Source of the DNA: Apostichopus japonicus
Taxonomy: Eukaryota; Echinodermata; Holothuroidea; Aspidochirotida; Stichopodidae
NCBI RefSeq assembly: GCF_037975245.1
Contig: NC_092574.1
Coordinates: 2,947,001 to 3,011,000 of the forward strand
Length of the DNA stretch: 64,000 bases
Reading direction: 5' to 3'
Positions 41,457 through 55,700 of the stretch are shown in pieces (within the stretch, counting starts at the first letter, position 1; the number at the start of each line of letters is the position of its first letter). Position numbers and translations under genes: made by a program. The notes beneath the pieces were generated by a model. The model worked only from the letters and a program-made list of their open reading frames with translations. It did no database searches and was not told the DNA's origin.

Positions 41457-43568
41457 TTGATCGGTACCGCACATTTGATTGATCGGTACCGCACATTCTA
41501 TTTATCGGTACCACACATTCGATTGATCCTCACCGCAAATTCGCTTTATCGGCACCGCACATTCGATTTATCGTTACCGCACATTCGATTAATCGGTACC
41601 GCACATTCGATTGATCGGTACCGCACATTCGATTGATCGGCACCGCACATTCGATTGATCGGTACCGTACATTCGATTGATCGGTACCGCACATTCGATT
41701 TATCGGTACCACACATTCGATTGATCGGTACCGCACATTCGATTGTTCGGCACCGCACATTCGATTGATCGGTACCGCACATTCGATTGATATCCACCGC
41801 ACATTCGATTGATCGGTACCGTACATTCGATTGATCGGTACCGCACATTCGATTTATCGGTACCACACATTCGATTTATCGGTACCGCACATTCGATTGA
41901 TCCTCACCGCAAATTCGCTTTATCGGCACCGCACATTCGATTGATCGGTACCGCACATTCGATTCATCGGTACCGCACATTCGATTTATCGGCACCACAC
42001 ATTCGATTGATCGATAAGGCACATTCGATTTATCGGTACCGCACATACGATTTATCGGTACCGCACATTCGATTGATCGGAACCGCACATTCGATTGATC
42101 GGTACCGCACATTCGATTGATCGGTACAGCACATTCCATTTATCGGCAACCCACATTCGATTTATAGGTACCGCACATTCGATTGATCGGTACCGCACAT
42201 TCGATTGATCGGTACCGCACATTCTATTTATCGGTACCACAAATTCGATTGATCCTCACCGCAAATTCGCTTTATCGGCACCGCACATTCGATTGATCGG
42301 TACCGCACATTCGATTCATCGGTACCGCACATTCGATTTATCGGCACCGCACATTCGATTGATCGGTACCGCACATTCGATTCATCGGTACCCCATATTC
42401 GATTTATTGGCAACGCACATTCGATTAATCGGTACCGCACATTCAATTGATCGGTACCGCACATTCGTTTGATCGGCACCGCAGATTCGATTGATCGGTA
42501 CCGCACATTCGATTGATCGGTACCGCACATTCGATTGATCGGTACCACACATTCGATTTATCGGCAACGCACATTCGATTGATCGGTACCGCACATTCGA
42601 TTGATCGGTACCGCACATTCTATTGATCGATACCTCACATTCTGTTTATCGGTACCGCACTTTCTATTTATCGGCACCGCACATTCCATTTATCGGTACC
42701 GCACATACGATTTATCGGTACCGCACATTCGATTTATCGGAACCGCACATTCGATTGATCGGTACCGCACATTCGATTGATCGGTACCGCACATTCGATT
42801 GATCGGCACCGCACGTTCGATTGATCGGTACCGCACATTCGATTGATACTCACCGCACATTCGATTTATCGGTACCGCATATTCGATTGATCGGTACCGC
42901 ACATTCGATTGATCGGTACCGCACATTTGATTGATCGGCACCGCACATTCGATTGATCGATAAGGCACATTCGATTGATCGGTACCGCACATTCGAATGT
43001 TCGGTACCGCACAATCGATTAATCGGTACCGCACATTCGATTGATCGGTACCGCACATTCTATTTATCGGCAACGCACATTCGATTGATCGGTACCGCAC
43101 ATTCGATTGATCGATACCTCACATTCTGTTTATCGGTACCGCACTTTCGATTGATCGGCACCGCACATTCCATTTATCGGTACCGCACATACGATTTATC
43201 GGTACCGCACATTCGATTTATCGGAACCGCACATTCGATTGATCGGTACCGCACATTCGATTGATCGGTACCGCACATTCGATTGATCGGCACCGAACGT
43301 TCGATTGATCGGTACCGCACATTCGATTGATCGGTACCGCACATTCGAATTATCGGTACCGCATATTCGATTGATCGGTACCGCACATTCGATTGATCGG
43401 TACCGCACATTTGATTGATCGGCACCGCACATTCGATTGAACGGCACCGCACATTCCATTTATCGGTACCGCACATACGATTTATCGGTACCGCACATTC
43501 GATTTATCGGAACCGCACGTTCGATTGATCGGTACCGCACATTCGATTGATCGGTACCGCACATTCGA
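41457..43568. repeat. 2112-bp HOR, right copy
   Basis: Direct copy of the preceding block. Differences are few, for example ATACCCCATATTCG near 42390 for ATACCGCATATTCG and TGTTCGG near 41748 for TTAATCGG. Agreement stops at 43568, where T20 replaces G20 and the sequence follows the 35.2-kb pattern instead. Confidence 0.9.
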
Positions 43569-46500
43569 TTTATCGGCAACGCACATTCGATTGATCGGTA
43601 CCGCACATTCGATTGATCGATACCGCACATTCGATTGATCCTCACCGCACATTCGATTGATCGGCAACGCACATTCTATTAATCGGTACCGCACATTCGA
43701 TTGATCGGTACCGCACATTCGATTGATCGGCACCGCACATTCGATTGAGCTGTACCGCACATTCGATTGATCGGTACCGCACATTCGATTTATCGGCAAC
43801 GCACATTCGATTGATCGGTACCGCACATTCGAGTGATCGATACCTCACATTCTGTTTATCGGTACCGCACATTCGATTTATCGGCACCGCACATTCCATT
43901 TATCGGTACCGCACATACGATTTATCGGTACCGCACTTTCGATTTATCGGAACCGCACATTCAATTGATCGGTACCGCACATTCGATTGATCGGTACCGC
44001 ACATTCTATTTATCGGTACCACACATTCGATTGATCCTCACCGCAAATTCGCTTTATCGTCACCGCACATTCGATTTATCGTTACCGCACATTCGATTCA
44101 TCGGTACCGCACATTCGATTTATCGGCAACGCACATTCGATTGATCGGTACCGCACATTCGATTGATCGGCACCGCATATTCGATTGATCGGCACCGCAC
44201 ATTCGATTGATCGGTACCGTACATTCGATTGATCGGTACCGCACATTCGATTTATCGGTACCACACATTCGATTTCTCGGTACCGCACATTCGATTGATC
44301 GGTACCGCACATTCGATTGTTCGGTACCGCACAATCGATTTATCGGTTCCACACTTTCGATTTATCGGTACCGCACATTCGATTTATTGGTACCGCACAT
44401 TCGATTGATCGGTACCGCACATTCGATTGTTCGGTACCGCACAATCGATTGATCGGCACCGCACATTCGATTGATCGGTACCGTACATTAGATTTATCGG
44501 CAACGCACATTCGATTGATCGGTACCGCACATTCGATTGATCGGTACCGCACATTCGATTGTTCGGTACCGCACATTCGAATTATCGGCAACGCACATTC
44601 GATTGATCGGTACCGCACATTCGATTGATCGATACCGCACATTATGTTTATCGGTACCGCACATTCGATTTATCGGTACCGCACATTCGATTGATCGGTA
44701 CCGCACATTCGATTTATCGGTACCACACATTCGATTTATCGGTACCGCACATTCGATTGATCGGTACCGCACATTCGATTGATCGGTACCGCACATTCGA
44801 TTTATCGGCAACGCACATTCGATTTATAGGTACCACACATTCGATTGATCGATAAGGCACATTCGATTTATCGGTACCGCACATACGATTTATCGGTACC
44901 GCACATTCGATTGATCGGAACCGCACATTCGATTGATCGGTACCGCACATTCGATTGATCGGTACAGCACATTCCATTTATCGGCAACACACATTCGATT
45001 TATAGGTACCGCACATTCGATTGATCGGTACCGCACATTCGATTGATCGGTACCGTTTATTCTATTTATCGGTACCACAAATTCGATTGATCCTCACCGC
45101 AAATTCGCTTTATCGGCACCGCACATTCGATTGATCGGTACCGCACATTCGATTCATCGGTACCGCACATTCGATTTATCGGCAACGCACATTCGATTGA
45201 TCGGTACCGCACATTCCATTGATCGATACCGCACATTCTGTTTATCGGTACCGCACATTCGATTTATCGGTACCGCACATTCAATTGATCGGCACCGCAC
45301 ATTCGATTTATCGGTACCGCACATTCGATTTATCGGTACCGCACATTCGATTGATCGGTACCGCACATTCGATTGATCGGTACCGCACATTCGATTTATC
45401 GGCAACGCACATTCGATTTATAGGTACCGCACATTCGATTGATCGATAAGGCACATTCGATTTATCGGTACCGCACATACGATTTATCGGTACCGCACAT
45501 TCGATTGATCGGAACCGCACATTCGATTGATCGGTACCGCACATTCGATTGATCGGTACCGCACATTCCATTTATCGGCAACGCACATTCGATTTATAGG
45601 TACCGCACATTCGATTGATCGGTACCGCACATTCGATTCATCGGTACCGCACATTCGATTTATCGGTACCGCACATTCGATTAATCGGTACCGCACATTC
45701 GATTGATCGGTACCGCACAATCGATTTATCGGTTGCGCACTTTCGATTTATCGGCACCGCACATTCGATTGATCGATAAGGCACATTCTATTGATCGGTA
45801 CCGCACATTCGATTGTTCGGTACCGCACAATCGATTAATCGGTACCGCACATTCGATTGATCGGTACCGCACATTCGATTGATCGATACCTCACATTCTG
45901 TTTATCGGTACCGCACTTTCTATTTATCGGCACCGCACATTCCATTTATCGGTACCGCACATACGATTTATCGGTACCGCACATTCGATTTATCGGAACC
46001 GCACATTCGATTGATCGGTACCGCACATTCGATTGATCGGTACCGCACATTCGATTGATCGGCACCGCACGTTCGATTGATCGGTACCGCACATTCGATT
46101 GATACTCACCGCACATTCGATTTATCGGTACCGCATATTCGATTGATCGGTACCGCACATTCGATTGATCGGTACCGCACATTTGATTGATCGGCACCGC
46201 ACATTCGATTGAACGACACCGCACATTCCATTTATCGGTACCGCACATACGATTTATCGGTACCGCATATTCGATTTATCGGAACCGCACATTCGATTCA
46301 TCGGTACCGCACATTCGATTCATCGGTACCGCACATTCGATTTATCGGCAACGCACATTCGATTGATCGGTACCGCACATTCGATTGATCGATACCGCAC
46401 ATTCGATTGATCCTCACCGCACATTCGATTGATCGGCAACGCACATTCGATTAATCGGTACCGCACATTCGATTGATCGGTACCGCACATTCGATTGATC

Positions 46501-47422
46501 GGCACCGCACATTCGATTGATCGGTACCGCACATTCGATTGATCGGTACCGCACATTCGATTTATCGGCAACGCACATTCGATTGATCGGTACCGCACAT
46601 TCGAGTGATCGATACCTCACATTCTGTTTATCGGTACCGCACATTCGATTTATCGGCACCGCACATTCCATTTATCGGTACCGCACATTCGATTTATCGG
46701 AACCGCACATTCGATTGATCGGTACCGCACATTCGATTGATCGGTACCGCACATTCTATTTATCGGTACCACACATTCGATTGATCCTCACCGCAAATTC
46801 GCTTTATCGGCACCGCACATTCGATTTATCGTTACCGCACATTCGATTCATGGGTACCGCACATTCGATTTATCGGCAACGCACATTCGATTAATCGGTA
46901 CCGCACATTCGATTGATCGGTACCGCACATTCGATTGATCGGCACCGCACATTCGATTGATCGGTACCGTACATTCGATTGATCGGTACCGCACATTCGA
47001 TTTATCGGTACCACACATTCGATTGATCGGTACCGCACATTCGATTAATCGGCACCGCACATTCGATTGATCGGTACCGCACATTCGATTGATCGGCACC
47101 GCACATTCGATTGATCGGTACCGTACATTCGATTGATCGGTACCGCACATTCGATTTATCGGTACCACACATTCGATTTATCGGTACCGCACATTCGATT
47201 GATCCTCACCGCAAATTCGCTTTATCGGCACCGCACATTCGATTGATCGGTACCGCACATTCGATTCATCGGTACCGCACATTCGATTTATCGGCACCAC
47301 ACATTCGATTGATCGATAAGGCACATTCGATTTATCGGTACCGCACATACGATTTATCGGTACCGCACATTCGATTGATCGGAACCGCACATTCGATTGA
47401 TCGGTACCGCACATTCGATTGA
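42690..47422. repeat. Super-HOR, right arm
   Basis: Second copy of the arm starting at 34352. It keeps the same order of subtypes, including the rare TACCGTTTATTC near 45055 (36387 in the left arm) and CACATTATGTTT near 44640 (35972). It lacks the 352-bp and 946-bp duplications of the left arm. Confidence 0.8.
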
Positions 47423-48902
47423 TCGGTACAGCACATTCCATTTATCGGCAACCCACATTCGATTTATAGGTACCGCACATTCGATTGATCGGTACCGCAC
47501 ATTCGATTGATCCTCACCGCAAATTCGCTTTATCGGCACCGCATATTCGATTGATCGGTACCGCACATTCGATTCATCGGTACCGCACATTCGATTTATC
47601 GGCACCGCACATTCGATTGATCGGTACCGCACATTCTATTCATCGGTACCGCATATTCGATTTATTGGCAACGCACATTCGATTAATCGGTACCGCACAT
47701 TCGATTGATCGGTACCGCACATTCGTTTGATCGGCACCGCACATTCGATTGATCGGTACCGCACACTCGATTGATCGGTACCGCACATTCGATTTATCGG
47801 TACCACACATTCGATTTATCGGTACCGCACATTCGATTGATCGGTACCGCACATTCGATTGTTCGGTACCACACAATCGATTTATCGGTTCCGCACATTC
47901 GATTTATCGGTACCGCACATTCGATTGATCGATAAGGCACATTCGATTGATCGGTACCGCACATTCGATTGTTCGGTACCGCACAATCGATTGATCGGTA
48001 CCGCACATTCGATTGATCGGTACCGCACATTCTATTTATCGGCAACGCACATTCGATTGATCGGTACCGCACATTCGATTGATCGATACCTCACATTCTG
48101 TTTATCGGAACCGCACTTTCTATTTATCGGCACCGCACATTCCATTTATCGGTACCGCACATACGATTTATCGGTACCGCACATTCGATTTATCGGAACC
48201 GCACATTCGATTGATCGGTACCGCACATTCGATTGATCGGTACCGCACATTCGATTGATCGGCACCGCACATTCGATTGATAGGTACCGCACATTCGATT
48301 GATCCTCACCGCACATTCGATTTATCGGTACCGCATATTCGATTGATCGGTACCGCACATTCCATTGATCGGTACCGCACATTTGATTGATCGGCACCGC
48401 ACATTCGATTGAACGGCACCGCACATTCCATTTATCGGTACCGCACATTTGATTGATCGGCACCGCACATTCGATTGAACGGCACCGCACATTCCATTTA
48501 TCGGTACCGCACATACGATTTATCGGTACCGCACATTCGATTCATCGGAACCGCACATTCGATTGATCGGTACCGCACATTCGATTGATCGGTACCGCAC
48601 ATTCTATTTATCGGTACCACACATTCGATTGATCCTCACCGCAAATTCGATTTATCGGCACCGCACATTCGATTGATCGGTACCGCACATTCGATTGATC
48701 GGCAACGCACATTCGATTAATCGGTACCGCACATTCGATTGATCGGTACCGCACATACGATTTATCGGTACCGCACATTCGATTTATCGGAACCGCACAT
48801 TCGATTGATCGGTACCGCACATTCGATTGATCGGTACCGCACATTCGATTTATCGGCAACGCACATTCGATTGATCGGTACCGCACATTCGATTGATCGA
48901 TA
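47423..48902. repeat. Satellite with a 66-bp trimer duplication
   Basis: Ordinary in-phase units. Positions 47859-48236 resemble the start of the 1628-bp HOR (28109). A three-unit string containing CACATTTGATTG, GGCACC and GAACGGCACC occurs twice in tandem at 48370-48435 and 48436-48501. Positions 48608-48974 recur near 56748-57114 at an offset of 8140 bp (370 units). Confidence 0.8.
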
Positions 48903-51149
48903 CCGCACATTCGATTGATCCTCACCGCACATTCGATTGATCGGCAACGCACATTCGATTAATCGGTACCGCACATTCTATTTATCGGTACCACAAATTC
49001 GAATGATCCTCACCGCAAATTCGCTTTATCGGCACCGCACATTCGATTGATCGGTACCGCACATTCGATTCATCGGTACCGCACATTCGATTGATCGGCA
49101 CCGCACATTCGATTGATCGGTACCGCACATTCGATTGATCGGCAACGCACATTCGATTTATTGGCAACGCACATTCGATTGATCGGTACCGCACATTCGA
49201 TTGATCGGTACCGCACATTCGATTTATCGGTACCGCACATTCGATTGATCGGTACCGCACATTCGATTGATCGGTACCGCACATGCGATTTATCGGCAAC
49301 GCACATTCGATTGATCGGTACCGCACATTCGATTGATCGATACCGCACATTCGATTGATCCTCACCGCACATTCGATTGATCGGCAACGCACATTCGATT
49401 AATCGGTACCGCACATTCGATTGATCGGTACCGCACATTCGATTGATCGGCACCGCACATTCGAGTGATCGATACCTCACATTCTGTTTATCGGTACCGC
49501 ACATTCGATTTATAGGCAACGCACATTCGATTCATAGGTACCGCACATTCGATTGATCGGTACCGCACATTCGATTGATCGGTACCGCACATTCTATTTA
49601 TCGGTACCACACATTCGATTGATCCTCACCGCAAATTCGCTTTATCGGCACCGCACATTCGATTGATCGTTAACGCACATTCGATTGATCGGTACCGCAC
49701 ATTCGATTTATCGGCAACGCACATTCGATTGATCGGTACCGCACATTCGATTGATCGGTACCGCACATTCGATTGATCGGTACCGCACATTCTATTTATC
49801 GGTACCACACATTCGATTGATCCTCACCGCAAATTCGATTTATCGGCACCGCACATTCGATTGATCGGTACCGCACATTCGATTGATCGGCACCGCACAT
49901 TCGATTGATCGGTACCGCACATTCGATTGATCGGTACCGCACATACGATTTATCGGTACCGCACATTCGATTTATCGGAACCGCACATTCGATTGATCGG
50001 TACCGCACATTCGATTGATCGGTACCGCACATTCGATTGATCGGTACCGCACATTCGATTGATCGGTACCGCACATTCGATTGATCGATACCGCACATTC
50101 GATTGATCCTCACCGCACATTCGATTGATCCTCACCGCACATTCGATTGATCGGCAACGCACATTCGATTAATCGGTATCGCACATTCTATTTATCGGTA
50201 CCACAAATTCGATTGATCCTCACCGCAAATTCGCTTTATCGGCACCGCACTTTCGATTGATCGGTACCGCACATTCGATTCATCGGTACCGCACATTCGA
50301 TTTATCGGCACCGCACATTCGATTGATCGGTACCGCACATTCGATTGATCGGCAACGCACATTCGATTAATCGGTACCGCACATTCGATTGATCGGTACC
50401 GCACATTCGATTGATCTGCACAGCACATTCGATTGATCGGTACCGCACATTCGATTGATCGGTACCGCACATTCGATTTATCGGAACCGCACATTCGATT
50501 CATCGGTACCGCAATTTCGATTGATCGGTACCGCACATTCGATTTATCGGCAACGCACATTCGATTGATCGGTACCGCACATTCGATTGATCGATACCGC
50601 ACATTCGATTGATCCTCACCGCACATTCGATTGATCGGCAACGCACATATGATTAATCGGTACCGCACATTCGATTGATCGGTACCGCACATTCGATTGA
50701 TCGGCACCGCACATTCGATTGAGCTGTACCGCACATTCGATTCATCGGTACCGCACATTCGATTTATCGGCAACGCACATTCGATTGATCGGTACCGCAC
50801 ATTCGAGTGATCGATACCTCACATTCTGTTTATCGGTACCGCACATTCGATTTATCGGCACCGCACATTCCATTTATCGGTACCGCACATACGATTTATC
50901 GGTACCGCACATTCGATTTATCGGAACCGCACATTCGATTGATCGGTACCGCACATTCGATTGATCGGTACCGCACATTCTATTTATCGGTACCACACAT
51001 TCGATTGATCCTCACCGCAAATTCGCTTTATCGGCACCGCACATTCGATTTATCGTTACCGCACATTCGATTCATCGGTACCGCACATTCGATTTATCGG
51101 CAACGCACATTCGATTAATCGGTACCGCACATTCGATTGATCGGTACCG
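48903..51149. repeat. 3894-bp-offset duplication, left copy
   Basis: About 2247 bp that recur at 52797-55043, an offset of 177 units. Rare variants are shared at the exact offset, such as CACATATGATTA (50645), CTGCACAGC (about 50416), ATTCATAGG (49530) and CGAATGATCC (about 49001). Frames of 609 and 450 bp inside the copies translate identically, so I see no difference over most of the length. Confidence 0.92.
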
Positions 51150-52199
51150 CACATTCGATTGATCGGCACCGCACATTCGATTGATCGGTACCGCACATTC
51201 GATTGATCGGTACCGCACATTCGATTTATCGGTACCACACATTCGATTTATCGGTACCGCACATTCGATTGATCGGTACCGCACATTCGATTGTTCGGTA
51301 CCGCACAATCGATTTATCGGTTCCGCACTTTCGATTTATCGGTACCGCACATTCGATTTATCGGTACCGCACATTCGATTGATCGGTACCGCACATTCGA
51401 TTAATCGGTACCGCACATTCGATTGATCGGTACCGCACATTCGATTGATCGGCACCGCACATTCGATTGATCGGTACCGTACATTCGATTGATCGGTACC
51501 GCACATTAGATTTATCGGTACCACACATTCGATTTATCGGTACCGCACATTCGATTGATCCTCACCGCAAATTCGCTTTATCGGCACCGCACATTCGATT
51601 GATCGATAAGGCACATTCGATTTATCGGTACCGCACATACGATTTATCGGTACCGCACATTCGATTGATCGGAACCGCACATTCGATTGATCGGTACCGC
51701 ACATTCGATTGATCGGTACCGCACATTCTATTTATCGGTACCACAAATTCGATTGATCCTCACCGCAAATTCGCTTTATCGGCACCGCACATTCGATTGA
51801 TCGGTACCGCACATTCGATTGATCGGTACCGCACATTCGATTCATCGGTACCGCACATTCGATTGATCGGTACCGCATATTTGATTGATCGGCACCGCAC
51901 ATTCGATTGAACGGCACCGCACATTCGATTTATCGGTACCGCACATACGATTTATCGGTACCGCACATTCGATTTATCGGAACCGCACATTCGATTGATC
52001 GGTACCGCACATTCGATTTATCGTTACCGCACATTCGATTGATCGGTACCGCACATTCGATTGATCGGTACCGCACATTCTATTTATCGGTACCACAAAT
52101 TCGATTGATCCTCACCGCAAATTCGCTTTATCGGCACCGCACATTCGATTGATCGGTACCGCACATTCGATTGATCGGTACCGCACATTCGATTTATCG
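51150..52199. repeat. Spacer between the 3894-bp repeats, first part
   Basis: Ordinary in-phase units with several domain-B dimers (near 51565, 51769 and 52125). It is not repeated in the second arm, where the left copy's partner is followed directly by the 52200-52796 equivalent after about 60 bp. Confidence 0.7.
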
Positions 52200-52796
52200 G
52201 CACCGCACATTCGATTGATCGATACCTCACATTCTGTTTATCGGTACCGCACTTTCTATTTATCGGCACCGCACATTCCATTTATCGGTACCGCACATAC
52301 GATTTATCGGTACCGCACATTCGATTTATCGGAACCGCACATTCGATTGATCGGTACCGCACATTCGATTGATCGGTACCGCACATTCGATTGATCGGTA
52401 CCGCACATTCGATTTATCGGCAACGCACATTCGATTTATAGGTACCGCACATTCGATTGATCGGTACCGCACATTCGATTGATCGGTACCGCACATTCTA
52501 TTTATCGGTACCACAAATTCGATTGATCCTTACCGCAAATTCGCTTTATCGGCACCGCACTTTCGATTGATCGGTACCGCACATTCGATTCATCGGTAAA
52601 GCACATTCGATTTATCGGTACCGCACATTCGATTGATCGGTACCGCACATTCGATTGATCGGTACCGCACATTCGATTGTTCGGTACCGCACATTCGATT
52701 GATCGGCACCGCACATTCGATTGATCGGTACCGCACATTCGATTTATCGGCAACGCACATTTGATTGATCGGTACCGCACATTCGATTGATCGGTA
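52200..52796. repeat. 2904-bp-offset duplication, left copy
   Basis: About 600 bp that recur at 55104-55700 (132 units away). It includes a CCTTACCGCAAATTC unit (52528), a GGTAAAGCAC unit (about 52596) and a CACTTTCTATTT unit. The repeat follows both copies of the 3894-bp pattern but at a shorter distance on the right. Confidence 0.85.
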
Positions 52797-55043
52797 CCGC
52801 ACATTCGATTGATCCTCACCGCACATTCGATTGATCGGCAACGCACATTCGATTAATCGGTACCGCACATTCTATTTATCGGTACCACAAATTCGAATGA
52901 TCCTCACCGCAAATTCGCTTTATCGGCACCGCACATTCGATTGATCGGTACCGCACATTCGATTCATCGGTACCGCACATTCGATTGATCGGCACCGCAC
53001 ATTCGATTGATCGGTACCGCACATTCGATTGATCGGCAACGCACATTCGATTTATTGGCAACGCACATTCGATTGATCGGTACCGCACATTCGATTGATC
53101 GGTACCGCACATTCGATTTATCGGTACCGCACATTCGATTGATCGGTACCGCACATTCGATTGATCGGTACCGCACATGCGATTTATCGGCAACGCACAT
53201 TCGATTGATCGGTACCGCACATTCGATTGATCGATACCGCACATTCGATTGATCCTCACCGCACATTCGATTGATCGGCAACGCACATTCGATTAATCGG
53301 TACCGCACATTCGATTGATCGGTACCGCACATTCGATTGATCGGCACCGCACATTCGAGTGATCGATACCTCACATTCTGTTTATCGGTACCGCACATTC
53401 GATTTATAGGCAACGCACATTCGATTCATAGGTACCGCACATTCGATTGATCGGTACCGCACATTCGATTGATCGGTACCGCACATTCTATTTATCGGTA
53501 CCACACATTCGATTGATCCTCACCGCAAATTCGCTTTATCGGCACCGCACATTCGATTGATCGTTAACGCACATTCGATTGATCGGTACCGCACATTCGA
53601 TTTATCGGCAACGCACATTCGATTGATCGGTACCGCACATTCGATTGATCGGTACCGCACATTCGATTGATCGGTACCGCACATTCTATTTATCGGTACC
53701 ACACATTCGATTGATCCTCACCGCAAATTCGATTTATCGGCACCGCACATTCGATTGATCGGTACCGCACATTCGATTGATCGGCACCGCACATTCGATT
53801 GATCGGTACCGCACATTCGATTGATCGGTACCGCACATACGATTTATCGGTACCGCACATTCGATTTATCGGAACCGCACATTCGATTGATCGGTACCGC
53901 ACATTCGATTGATCGGTACCGCACATTCGATTGATCGGTACCGCACATTCGATTGATCGGTACCGCACATTCGATTGATCGATACCGCACATTCGATTGA
54001 TCCTCACCGCACATTCGATTGATCCTCACCGCACATTCGATTGATCGGCAACGCACATTCGATTAATCGGTATCGCACATTCTATTTATCGGTACCACAA
54101 ATTCGATTGATCCTCACCGCAAATTCGCTTTATCGGCACCGCACTTTCGATTGATCGGTACCGCACATTCGATTCATCGGTACCGCACATTCGATTTATC
54201 GGCACCGCACATTCGATTGATCGGTACCGCACATTCGATTGATCGGCAACGCACATTCGATTAATCGGTACCGCACATTCGATTGATCGGTACCGCACAT
54301 TCGATTGATCTGCACAGCACATTCGATTGATCGGTACCGCACATTCGATTGATCGGTACCGCACATTCGATTTATCGGAACCGCACATTCGATTCATCGG
54401 TACCGCAATTTCGATTGATCGGTACCGCACATTCGATTTATCGGCAACGCACATTCGATTGATCGGTACCGCACATTCGATTGATCGATACCGCACATTC
54501 GATTGATCCTCACCGCACATTCGATTGATCGGCAACGCACATATGATTAATCGGTACCGCACATTCGATTGATCGGTACCGCACATTCGATTGATCGGCA
54601 CCGCACATTCGATTGAGCTGTACCGCACATTCGATTCATCGGTACCGCACATTCGATTTATCGGCAACGCACATTCGATTGATCGGTACCGCACATTCGA
54701 GTGATCGATACCTCACATTCTGTTTATCGGTACCGCACATTCGATTTATCGGCACCGCACATTCCATTTATCGGTACCGCACATACGATTTATCGGTACC
54801 GCACATTCGATTTATCGGAACCGCACATTCGATTGATCGGTACCGCACATTCGATTGATCGGTACCGCACATTCTATTTATCGGTACCACACATTCGATT
54901 GATCCTCACCGCAAATTCGCTTTATCGGCACCGCACATTCGATTTATCGTTACCGCACATTCGATTCATCGGTACCGCACATTCGATTTATCGGCAACGC
55001 ACATTCGATTAATCGGTACCGCACATTCGATTGATCGGTACCG
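52797..55043. repeat. 3894-bp-offset duplication, right copy
   Basis: Partner of 48903-51149. Agreement starts where a GATCCTCACC unit follows and ends at CACATTATATTGATC, where the left copy has CACATTCGATTGATC. Confidence 0.92.
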
Positions 55044-55103
55044 CACATTATATTGATCGGTACCACACATTTGTTTTATCGGTATCGCACATTCGATTGT
55101 TCG

Positions 55104-55700
55104 GCACCGCACATTCGATTGATCGATACCTCACATTCTGTTTATCGGTACCGCACTTTCTATTTATCGGCACCGCACATTCCATTTATCGGTACCGCAC
55201 ATACGATTTATCGGTACCGCACATTCGATTTATCGGAACCGCACATTCGATTGATCGGTACCGCACATTCGATTGATCGGTACCGCACATTCGATTGATC
55301 GGTACCGCACATTCGATTTATCGGCAACGCACATTCGATTTATAGGTACCGCACATTCGATTGATCGGTACCGCACATTCGATTGATCGGTACCGCACAT
55401 TCTATTTATCGGTACCACAAATTCGATTGATCCTTACCGCAAATTCGCTTTATCGGCACCGCACTTTCGATTGATCGGTACCGCACATTCGATTCATCGG
55501 TAAAGCACATTCGATTTATCGGTACCGCACATTCGATTGATCGGTACCGCACATTCGATTGATCGGTACCGCACATTCGATTGTTCGGTACCGCACATTC
55601 GATTGATCGGCACCGCACATTCGATTGATCGGTACCGCACATTCGATTTATCGGCAACGCACATTTGATTGATCGGTACCGCACATTCGATTGATCGGTA
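55104..55700. repeat. 2904-bp-offset duplication, right copy
   Basis: Partner of 52200-52796. The same GGTAAAGCAC unit lies near 55500. The right end continues into a GTTCGG unit instead of CCTCACC. Confidence 0.85.

Noticed and set aside
50192-50800. Minus-strand ORF of 202 codons, repeated unchanged at 54086-54694
   Set aside because: Identity between the two comes from the 3894-bp DNA duplication, which also covers the neighbouring regions and frames. The peptide is the minus-strand repeat (NRMCGT and so on), so this is not evidence for coding.
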